Positions 18,052-25,715 of a stretch of DNA of 34,762 nucleotides are shown piece after piece. Made by a program: the position numbers and the translations under genes. The notes below the pieces were generated by a model. It saw nothing but the letters and a program-made list of their open reading frames with translations. It was not told the origin of the DNA and did no database searches. Source of the stretch: Sphingomonadales bacterium (GTDB lineage Bacteria > Pseudomonadota > Alphaproteobacteria > Sphingomonadales > Sphingomonadaceae); assembly GCA_028869175.1 (NCBI GenBank), contig JAGWTB010000018.1, positions 1-34,762 on the forward strand. The letters run 5' to 3'. Within the stretch, counting starts at the first letter, position 1, and the number at the start of each line of letters is the position of its first letter.

Positions 18052-19104
18052 TCAGGCCTGGCGGAAATGCCAGTGCGAGAACGTGTCCATCAGGTCGCCG
18101 TGGCCGGGCACGCCGTCCCAGTCGAGATCGACCATGTGCATCCAGGTGAGCATGGTCTGCCAGTACATCTTGGGATAGCTTTGCCGCACGGTGCCGCGGA
18201 TCACGTGGATATCGCCCGTCTCGTCGGTCACCCGCAGGACGATGGCCCGCGTCAGGTGCGGGTCCGCCGGATCGCCTTCGCAATCGATCCGGGCCGATCG
18301 GACCGCGCGGACCTGGCCGCCGCGTGAAATCCAGCCGCTGCGCAGGGTAACCCCCGGCGTCGTCCCGCCGTGCTCCCACTTGTTCGCCGCCCGCTCGCCG
18401 CTTGTCTCGGCGCGCCAATCGGCAAAGCTGTCGCCCAGCATCTCGGTATCCAGCCAGGCGATGACCATGCCGTCACCTTCCGCGTTCCACCCGGTGATCC
18501 AGCGATAGGGCGGCGCGGCCTCCGCGCCTTCGGGCCGTTCATAGCCCCACGAACGGTCGCGCATGTAGAAGCTGTCGATGGCAAAGCCCTCGCCCGCCAG
18601 GGTCAGCGTGCCGCGATTGCGCATGAGCTGGGTGAAGTGCTTGCCCCCGGGCCGACCGACGGGCGGCAATGCGGCTTCGCTGGTGACATCAAGGCGAAAG
18701 TCGCGCTCCGGATCGGCAAAGCGGATCGCCACCTTGCGCAGCGGCTCCACCACGTCGATGCTGGCCTTGCAGGTGCCGAGCTGGAGGCTGAACCGCCCCG
18801 GCCCTTCGGCCGCGGGCAGGTACTGGTGCTCGTTGAAATAGGGCGCTTCAAGCTGGTGGCGATAGGTCACCGCGCCATGCGTGACGAAGATGTGGGCAGA
18901 CATGCAGCCCAGCACCGGGTGCCACAGCAGGTAGATATTGCAGTTGATCGCCTGCTCGGGAATGTTGAAGCCCAGCAGGTAGGTTTCGATGCGGGTATGC
19001 GGCGCGCCTGGCTCTGCCGGATGTAGCAGGTCGTCGGCCTCATCAATGGGTGTGAAGGGCACCACTGCCCCGCTGTAGTCCGCGCCATAGGCCTGCCCGG
19101 TCAT
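18052..19104 (-). CDS. Uncharacterised family protein (DUF7064/DUF7065-like), third paralog
   Basis: YLLGFNIPEQAINCNIYLLWHPVLG ... FYMRDRSWGYERPEGAEAAPPYRWITG parallels 4558-5562. Confidence 0.65.
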   Translation of the reverse strand: MTGQAYGADYSGAVVPFTPIDEADDLLHPAEPGAPHTRIETYLLGFNIPEQAINCNIYLLWHPVLGCMSAHIFVTHGAVTYRHQLEAPYFNEHQYLPAAEGPGRFSLQLGTCKASIDVVEPLRKVAIRFADPERDFRLDVTSEAALPPVGRPGGKHFTQLMRNRGTLTLAGEGFAIDSFYMRDRSWGYERPEGAEAAPPYRWITGWNAEGDGMVIAWLDTEMLGDSFADWRAETSGERAANKWEHGGTTPGVTLRSGWISRGGQVRAVRSARIDCEGDPADPHLTRAIVLRVTDETGDIHVIRGTVRQSYPKMYWQTMLTWMHMVDLDWDGVPGHGDLMDTFSHWHFRQA

Positions 19105-19604
19105 CGCCGTGGCCCCCTGCCCTGGAAGGCGGGCGCGATCAGGCGGGCCTCATCGGCGAGCTGCGCGGCGATGTAGTCGCGGATGCCGGCGCGCAGGTCT
19201 GTGTACCCGGCTTCGCTCCCGTGGCCGGCCGCCGCCTCTTGCAGCCGTTCCTGCGCAGCGACCAGCGCCGCGCGCAGCGCCAGTGCCCGTTCGCCGATCA
19301 GCGTCAGGCTGGGATAGCGCCCCGCCGGCAGCGCCGGTACCAGCGCCGCTCGGAGCGGCTGGGCGTCGGCCGCACGCGTTTCGTCGAACCAGTCGGCGAT
19401 CCTGCCCAGCAGCGCTTCCAGCCGGGCAATGTCGTCGCTCAGGATCTGGCCTTCCTGTTCGATCCGCAGCGCGACGTGCCGCAGCAGGTGGCCGATGGTG
19501 GCAGCCGCGCTGCGCGCCTCGCTGTCGGCAAGGTGCGGCACGACCTGCTCGTCAAAGGCGGTCTGGACCGTGGCCAGCACTTCGGTGCAAGTGGGATGGA
19601 TCAT
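19101..19604 (-). CDS. Small helical protein of unknown function (possibly DUF6285/LvaB-like)
   Basis: 167 aa helical, 4-bp overlap with downstream gene, immediately downstream of a phosphotransferase; family assignment is from context. Confidence 0.6.
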   Translation of the reverse strand: MIHPTCTEVLATVQTAFDEQVVPHLADSEARSAAATIGHLLRHVALRIEQEGQILSDDIARLEALLGRIADWFDETRAADAQPLRAALVPALPAGRYPSLTLIGERALALRAALVAAQERLQEAAAGHGSEAGYTDLRAGIRDYIAAQLADEARLIAPAFQGRGPRR

Positions 19605-19611
19605 CGCCGCC

Positions 19612-20691
19612 TCACCCCGCTTCCATGTCGACGGTCATGTTCAGTTCCTCGAAGATGGCCGGATCGACGCCCTCGCCGATACCCAGCGCGCCCGCCAGCG
19701 CGCGGCGCACCCAGTGCTGCACCTCGGTCGCCGTCCAGCTCTGCCGTACCGTGGCGCGCGGACTGCGCTGCACCACCGTGGTGGTATAGGCGAACATCAC
19801 CATGCGCCCGAACATGCGGGCAAGCTGGTAGAATCGCAGGTTGCCCAACGAAACCGGCACGCGGGCGTGGGCATTGTAGAATTCCAGCGCGCGCTCAAGG
19901 TCCCACACGGTTTCACCGCCGCGAACAATCGGCTCGGCAAACCCCTGCACCATGGCGAGATCGCTGGCCGGATCGCCGACGAGCACTTCTTCCCAGTCGC
20001 TCATGGCGACGATGCGGCCCCGGCGGAAGACTTCCTCGCCCAGCCCGTTGGTGCCCTTGCACAGGCTGATGCGCGCAGCCTCCGGGGCATTACCCAGCAG
20101 GAATTCCGCCACCTCGCACAGCAGCGGCTGCGGTTCGCCGCCGAACTGCGCCAGCCGGCCAAGCTGGAGGCGGACATAGTGCCCCACGGCATCGTCCAGT
20201 CCGGCAGGCGCGCCCAGCAGGTCACCAAAGCCAGCCGCCTGCCAATCGGCGTCGTGCACCCGGGCGAGGGCGCGCATATGCTCCTGCGCGGCGGCGAGCC
20301 GGGCTCCGGCTCCGACCTCGTCCTGCCGGGTATAGCCGGGAACCTGCCACGCCCCCGCCACCCGCTCGCGCAGGTAGAACGGCCTGGGCGCGGCGGCGGC
20401 ATCGTTTTCGAACCACAAGGTGCGGGCATGGGGAATGTCGGTGCGGCCGAGGCGTTCATAGACCGCATATTCCTGATCGAGACTGGTCGGATCGCCGGCC
20501 CCCGCCGGATGGTCGGCGCGCAGGACAACCTCGTGCGTCTTCCCATCCCCGTCACGCCAGGTGGCAAACCAGGTCTGGCGCGAGGTGCCGCGCGTGAATT
20601 TCGCGAACTCGGTGACTTGCACCGGCTGCCCGGCCCGCTTGCGCAGATAATCGGCAAACCAGTCCGCCGAAAAGTCGTCCGCCGCGCTCAC
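19612..20691 (-). CDS. APH-like phosphotransferase family protein with degenerate catalytic loop
   Basis: FTRGTSRQTWFATWRDGDGKTHEVVLRADHPAG nucleotide-binding-like region; SDWEEVLVGDPASDLAM; GTG at 20691 (VSAADDFSADWFADYLRKRAG) chosen because the longer ORF to 20808 overlaps the preceding SDR. Confidence 0.82.
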   Translation of the reverse strand: MSAADDFSADWFADYLRKRAGQPVQVTEFAKFTRGTSRQTWFATWRDGDGKTHEVVLRADHPAGAGDPTSLDQEYAVYERLGRTDIPHARTLWFENDAAAAPRPFYLRERVAGAWQVPGYTRQDEVGAGARLAAAQEHMRALARVHDADWQAAGFGDLLGAPAGLDDAVGHYVRLQLGRLAQFGGEPQPLLCEVAEFLLGNAPEAARISLCKGTNGLGEEVFRRGRIVAMSDWEEVLVGDPASDLAMVQGFAEPIVRGGETVWDLERALEFYNAHARVPVSLGNLRFYQLARMFGRMVMFAYTTTVVQRSPRATVRQSWTATEVQHWVRRALAGALGIGEGVDPAIFEELNMTVDMEAG

Positions 20692-20704
20692 GCCCGGAGC
20701 CCGT

Positions 20705-21604
20705 TCAGGGATCGAGCCATTCGTCACGGTTGATGTTGGCGTTCGGCCGGGCGAAGCGGCAGATCTTGCGCATGCCGTCGCCGATGGTCGTCGGATCGAG
20801 CGAGGCATCCATGCGCGGACCGTGCTGCCAGCTTTCCATCACCGCATAGCCATAGCCCCAGGCCTCGAACACGCGGCCGCTGACTTCCTTCGCGTCCTCG
20901 CTGGCGAGCCAGGCGACAAGGGTGGAAATCCAGTCCGGGCGGCGGCGTTCGAGCTGTTCGGGCGTCCAGTCGCGCAGGCCCTCGGTCATCCGGGTCTCGG
21001 CGCGCGGCGCCAGCGCGTTCACCCGCACGCCATAGCGCTGCAATTCGCGGGCCGCGACGATCGACATGGTGGCGATGCCAGCCTTGGCCGCCGCATAATT
21101 GGTCTGCCCGACATTTGCGAACAGCGCGCTGTGCGACGTGGTGTTGATCACGCTGGCATCGAACGTCTCGCCGCCCTTCGAGCGCATGCGCCAGTAGTTG
21201 CCGGCGTGGTGCAGCGGGGCGAACGTTCCCTTGAGGTGAACCTTGACCACAAGGTCCCACTCTTCCTCGCTCATGTTGATCAGCATGCGGTCGCGCAGGA
21301 TGCCGGCATTGTTGACGAGAATTTCCAGGCCGCCGAAGGTATCGATCGCCTGCTCGACCATTTGCTGCGACGCCTTCCAGTCGGAAACGTCGCTGGTGTT
21401 GATCGCCGCCTTGCCGCCAAGCTTTTCAATTTCCGCGACAACTTCCTGCGCGGGGGTCTGATCGGTCCCTTCGCCCGAGGCGCTTGAGCCGAGATCGTTC
21501 ACAAGCACATTTGCGCCATGCCGGGCCAGCATGAGCGCGTGCGCGCGGCCCAGACCGCGTCCCGCTCCGGTGACAATGGCGGTGCGGCCAGCAAGCAGAG
21601 ACAT
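20705..21604 (-). CDS. SDR family oxidoreductase
   Basis: MSLLAGRTAIVTGAGRGLGRAHALMLARHGANVLVNDLG, NNAG, YAAAK; start trimmed to ATG at 21604. Confidence 0.93.
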   Translation of the reverse strand: MSLLAGRTAIVTGAGRGLGRAHALMLARHGANVLVNDLGSSASGEGTDQTPAQEVVAEIEKLGGKAAINTSDVSDWKASQQMVEQAIDTFGGLEILVNNAGILRDRMLINMSEEEWDLVVKVHLKGTFAPLHHAGNYWRMRSKGGETFDASVINTTSHSALFANVGQTNYAAAKAGIATMSIVAARELQRYGVRVNALAPRAETRMTEGLRDWTPEQLERRRPDWISTLVAWLASEDAKEVSGRVFEAWGYGYAVMESWQHGPRMDASLDPTTIGDGMRKICRFARPNANINRDEWLDP

Positions 21605-21714
21605 CGCAAAACCCCCAGTTTCAGCGCTCTTCCCGGAAATCCGGAACGTCGCAAAGGCATATTCTTCATCCGGGCTAATCGCGCCCTTGCCTTCGGTCAA
21701 GGAGAAAGTAGTCT

Positions 21715-21728
21715 AGCGAACGGTATTC
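21715..21728. promoter_or_regulatory. Candidate operator between divergent SDR genes
   Basis: AGCGAACGGTATTC (GAA-N5-TTC) between 21604(-) and 21761(+). Confidence 0.35.
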
Positions 21729-21760
21729 AATAAACGGACGATTCCGCGAGGGAGAAAGCG

Positions 21761-22552
21761 ATGCTCGGCGATCTGAACGGCAAGACTGCCGTGGTACTGG
21801 GGGCTTCGGCGGAAGGCGGAACGGGTTTCGCGATTGCCCGGGCGCTGGCACGAGCGGGCGCGAAGGTCACCATCGCCGCGCGCAGCGCCAACAAGCTGGA
21901 AGCGCTGGCGGCCGGCATCGGCGCGCGTTGGCGGGCCTGCGATGCCGGAGACGCGCAGCAGATCGCCGAAATGGTGCGCTTCGCCGCTGGCGACAGCGGG
22001 CTGGACATCGCTGTGAACGCGGCCGCGCTGCCGGTCATCGGCAGCATCGCCGACCTCGATTTTGCCGAAGTCGAGCAGGCCACCCGCGTCAATTACTACG
22101 GCATGTTGCACTTCATGCGCGAAACCGCGGCGCGGATGAACGACAACGGCTCGATCGTGCTGATCAGTTCGTACAGCGCCGTCCAGCCGATCCACCCGCA
22201 CTTTGCCTATGCCTGCGCCAAGGCGGCGACGGACTGCCTCGTGCGCTATGCCGCGCTGGAATATGGCCCGCGCGGCATCCGGGTGAATTCGGTCCAGCCC
22301 GGCCCGATAAAGTCCGATCTGGCCAGGGACCTCTTTGCCATCCCGGGCGTGGAGGATATCTTCGCCCGCGAGGTTCCGCTGGGGCGGATCGGCCTGCCGG
22401 ACGACTATGCCAACGCGGTGCTGTGGCTGGCCAGCGGGGCCTTCGTCACCGGGCTCAACCTGCCGGTCAACGGCGGTAACCAGCTGACCCGCATGCCCCG
22501 CGCCGACGAGCTGCCGATGGGCGAATCGAGCTATGAGGGCGACTACGACTGA
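21761..22552 (+). CDS. SDR family oxidoreductase
   Basis: GKTAVVLGASAEGGTGFAIARALARAGAKVTI, YACAKAA, LPVNGGNQL. Confidence 0.92.
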   Translation: MLGDLNGKTAVVLGASAEGGTGFAIARALARAGAKVTIAARSANKLEALAAGIGARWRACDAGDAQQIAEMVRFAAGDSGLDIAVNAAALPVIGSIADLDFAEVEQATRVNYYGMLHFMRETAARMNDNGSIVLISSYSAVQPIHPHFAYACAKAATDCLVRYAALEYGPRGIRVNSVQPGPIKSDLARDLFAIPGVEDIFAREVPLGRIGLPDDYANAVLWLASGAFVTGLNLPVNGGNQLTRMPRADELPMGESSYEGDYD

Positions 22553-22567
22553 ACCGCGCGCCGCGCC

Positions 22568-22843
22568 TCAGGCCCCGGCGGCGTACCATAGGCCCAGTAT
22601 CCCCCCGGCCAGGGCCACCACCCACAGCTCCAGCGCCAGCCTGAGGGCCAGCGGCGCACGGCGGACTTCCATGAAATCGAGGATGACCAATCGGACCTTG
22701 ATCAGCGCCACGCCGATCACGATGGCGATCGCCACCACCGGATTGCGCATCCAGCCCAGCCCCCACGCGCTTTCGAACGAAGCGAAGGTCAGCGACACGA
22801 GGAATGCCCAGCGGACCAGCAGTCGACGGTCCGTCCTATCCAT
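22568..22843 (-). CDS. Cytochrome c oxidase subunit IV-like (NorF/CoxIV-like) small membrane protein
   Basis: 91-aa multi-TM protein with VALIKVRLVILDFMEVRRAP motif; directly downstream of a subunit III-like gene. Confidence 0.72.
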   Translation of the reverse strand: MDRTDRRLLVRWAFLVSLTFASFESAWGLGWMRNPVVAIAIVIGVALIKVRLVILDFMEVRRAPLALRLALELWVVALAGGILGLWYAAGA

Positions 22844-23414
22844 GGCCGCCCGCCAGATAGAACAGCGCGAACAGGATGATCCACAACAGGTCGACCAGGT
22901 GCCAGAAGATCGCCGCGCACTCGACGATCATCGTCCGCTCCGCCGAAGCCTGCTGGCGCGAGGCACCAATGGCGAAGACCAGCGCGCCCGAACCGATCAC
23001 CACATGCAGCAGGTGTACGCCGGTGAAGGCGAAGTAATACATGAAGAAGTCATTCGTCAGCGGCGTGATCCCCGCCGACAGCTTCTGCGCATATTCCACC
23101 GCCTTGAGCACCGCGAAGGCGCCGCCGCAGGCCAGCGCCAGCCGCAGCCAGATCGCCGCCCCCTCGCGTCCGCTGCGCACCCGCTGCACGGCCAGCGCCA
23201 CGAACAGGCTGCTGGTCAGCAGGATCAGCGTGTTCGCCAGGCCAATGCCATGGTCAAGCTGGCGGTGACTGGCCGCGAAGAGCGCCGGATCGAAGCCGCG
23301 ATAATAGGCAAAGACCAGGAAGAAGGCGGAGAACGCGGAGAGATCTCCGCCGATCAGCACCCAGATTCCGGCTTCCCCGGGGATACGCCTTGCGTCGGCA
23401 GGTTCAGCCGGCAC
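22836..23414 (-). CDS. Cytochrome c oxidase subunit III-like (NorE-like) membrane protein
   Basis: GEAGIWVLIGGDLSAFSAFFLVF, YYFAFTGVHLLHVVIG, IFWHLVDLLWIILFALFYL. Confidence 0.88.
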   Translation of the reverse strand: MPAEPADARRIPGEAGIWVLIGGDLSAFSAFFLVFAYYRGFDPALFAASHRQLDHGIGLANTLILLTSSLFVALAVQRVRSGREGAAIWLRLALACGGAFAVLKAVEYAQKLSAGITPLTNDFFMYYFAFTGVHLLHVVIGSGALVFAIGASRQQASAERTMIVECAAIFWHLVDLLWIILFALFYLAGGHG

Positions 23415-24129
23415 CGTTCGCCTGCATCGCTTCCTGCTGGCGGATCGCCTTCAGCATGACAATCATGGTGATCGTCATCCACACGCCGAAAATGCAGAAC
23501 GGGAACCAGAACACGAACAGCCCGTTCCAGGCGAAAGGGCCGCTGCGCGGGATGAAGGCGAAGGCCCCCAGTTCGAACATAAGCGCCCCCCAGATGACGA
23601 AATAGCCATACCAGCGCGGAAACGGATTGAGCGGATGATCGCGCCGCGACAGCGCGAGGTAGGCGATCGGCACCATGTTGAAGATGAAGTACTGGTCGGT
23701 GGTGGTCAGCGTGAGGTTGGCCAGTTCGTGCATGATCAGCGTGATTTCCGGCGCGCGGTCCGGTGAAAAGGCGGCCACGCCCCAGAACAAGGGTGGCAGG
23801 ACGAGGAAGATCGTCATCATCATGCCCCCGCCGAACTGGAGCATCGACCAGACCGGAACCCCCTTTTCCAGACGGGAACACTGGGCAGCCAGCACGACGT
23901 AGATCGGCAGGGCAAAGGCCGCGACCCACGAACAGATCACCGCGCCGATGCGGATCGAAGCCGCATTCTCCCGATAGAATGCAGCGACCTGCAGAGCCGT
24001 GTCAGTGGCCGGATTGAGCGGGATCAGCTTGATCAGGAAGCCGTAGGACAGCCCGAAGACCACCATCAGGCTATAACCCCACCACAACATGAAACGCTGC
24101 GCCCGGGCGCTGATCTGAGGGTATTGCAT
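23404..24129 (-). CDS. Multi-pass membrane protein of unknown function
   Basis: About six hydrophobic segments; start trimmed to ATG at 24129 (MQYPQISARAQRFMLWWGYSLMVVFG...); overlaps subunit III gene. Confidence 0.75.
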   Translation of the reverse strand: MQYPQISARAQRFMLWWGYSLMVVFGLSYGFLIKLIPLNPATDTALQVAAFYRENAASIRIGAVICSWVAAFALPIYVVLAAQCSRLEKGVPVWSMLQFGGGMMMTIFLVLPPLFWGVAAFSPDRAPEITLIMHELANLTLTTTDQYFIFNMVPIAYLALSRRDHPLNPFPRWYGYFVIWGALMFELGAFAFIPRSGPFAWNGLFVFWFPFCIFGVWMTITMIVMLKAIRQQEAMQANGAG

Positions 24130-24585
24130 TCTCACTCCCCGATATTGGCCTGTCGCAGACTCGTCGATCAAATGTCTATCTCTCTACAAAATGATATGCA
24201 AGCGAACGTTCTTCCGCGAGATTCAAGGCCTGATCGTTGCAGTGCTGGATGCACGGCACGGATCATTGGTATCTGGAATGATCTCACCCGAGCGCTTCAG
24301 GAGGATATTGAAGAGCTTATTCAGTCTGAGGAGTATGTGGTGGGTGTTGATCCTGCGCCTTCGATTGTTAACGATGTGCAGCGGCTCATGCTTCATGAGT
24401 TGGAAGAGCAACGAAATGACGACAATGGCTTTCTGATTGACCAAGTTATCGCGGAAGAACGAGGCCAACTTCCCCGATGGGCCAATTTCGGGCTTGGTGC
24501 CGCAGATGTCTGGATCTCAGAATCGAAGACCCCGAGGCTTCTTGCTGAAAGTGGGGCGCTCGGCTGCCACCCGGCCCATCGCTAA
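24124..24585 (+). other. Possible remnant ORF in a compositionally distinct segment
   Basis: Reading NDLTRALQEDIEELIQSEEYVVGVDPAPSIVNDVQRLMLHELEEQRNDDNGFLIDQVIAEERGQLPRWANFGLGAADVWISE looks protein-like, but start and family are unclear. Confidence 0.25.
24201..24211. promoter_or_regulatory. Candidate operator upstream of the oxidase-like operon
   Basis: AGCGAACGTTC, about 70 bp upstream of the 24129(-) start; same core as the 15502 site. Confidence 0.35.
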
Positions 24586-25029
24586 CGAAACGCCAGCTTC
24601 TGGGCGACATTTTAGAGGTCTTGAAAGGGTGAAATGAGGGCGCGTAGCTGCCATCAGCGCAAACGGATAGGAATGCTGGATTACCGTGACTTCGGCCCCA
24701 CGACCGGATGTTCCGGTCTGTCCGACGAAGCGGTCGCCGGAAACTAAGCTGATTTCCCGAGGTAAGAGCATTTTCGGAGTAGAGCGCAGCCATTAAGAAG
24801 AGTCATCGCCGCCTCAAGCCTTGCGGGTATGGGCGGTTAGAGATGCTTGCTGGCGTTACCCCCAAAATACCCCCGAACACCGCCACCGAGCAGCCTAGGT
24901 CCGCAAAGGAGAAATCCCAAAAATCTGAAATTTCAATAACTAAATCATTGATCTCTAAGTGAGAAACCGCTTCGTTCGAGTCCCACTCTCATTCAGAATT
25001 TCGGCCTATTTTCAGAACGTTACGAATGT

Positions 25030-25106
25030 TGGTAGCGGAGGAGGGACTCGAACCCCCGACACGCGGATTATGATTCCGCTGCTCTAACCGGCTGAGCTAC
25101 TCCGCC
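25030..25106 (-). tRNA. tRNA-Met (anticodon CAT)
   Basis: Reverse complement GGCGGAGTAGCTCAGCCGGTTAGAGCAGCGGAATCATAATCCGCGTGTCGGGGGTTCGAGTCCCTCCTCCGCTACCA folds as a cloverleaf; loop ATCATAA gives CAT. Confidence 0.95.
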
Positions 25107-25227
25107 CCACATCTGGCTGCGCCTTCGCGCGGGCAGGCCGGGCACATAGGGTGTGGTTTGCATCGGGTCAACCGTCGATTTTGCCCCGGAATGACCATTT
25201 TCCCGCCGCCTCCCAGATGCCGCCACG

Positions 25228-25686
25228 TTAGATGTGCAGGCCCAGTCCGGCGAAGCGGAATTGCCGCGGTTCGAGGGTCTCGGCAAGGGTCGCCTGAAGC
25301 TCACGCGCCTCCCTTGGCGTCACCTTGTTCTGCACAGTGATATGCGGGCGCAGGGCGTGCGAATCCTGCACGGTGAGCGCGCCGTGGAAGTGTTCGGCGA
25401 TGGCGGCATGGATGGCGATCAGCGCCGGACTCTCGAGCGCGATAGCGGTGCCTCCACCAAGGTTCATCAGGCCCGAAACCCTTGCCCGGGGCGGCGCGAA
25501 GTCAGCCGCGAAGCGTACCAGCACGCGGCGCAGTTCCTCGTAAAGCGAGGGCGCGAAGGCGTGGAACAGGGTGACGTGCGCTGACAGCTTGTTGCGTTCG
25601 GGCGGAAAATGCGCGCGGCGCAGGGCATCGGCCCAGGCGAAAAGGTCCGGCGGCATCTCGGCGGTGACGATATAGGGATCGGCCAA
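25228..25686 (-). CDS. 2'-5' RNA ligase / cyclic phosphodiesterase superfamily protein
   Basis: Two HxTx motifs: SAHVTLFH and RPHITVQNK. Confidence 0.85.
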   Translation of the reverse strand: MADPYIVTAEMPPDLFAWADALRRAHFPPERNKLSAHVTLFHAFAPSLYEELRRVLVRFAADFAPPRARVSGLMNLGGGTAIALESPALIAIHAAIAEHFHGALTVQDSHALRPHITVQNKVTPREARELQATLAETLEPRQFRFAGLGLHI

Positions 25687-25715
25687 GCGTCAGCCCTCCC
25701 CCTGCCCGTTGCGGC

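Noticed and set aside
20692-20808. N-terminal extension of the second phosphotransferase ORF (MPRSIRRPSATACARS...)
   Set aside because: Overlaps the 3' end of the preceding SDR gene and has shadow-frame composition; GTG at 20691 is a more plausible start.
24974-24990. A second complete tRNA gene
   Set aside because: Only the T-loop/3'-like string is present; the 5' side does not pair as a T-stem and no cloverleaf could be drawn.
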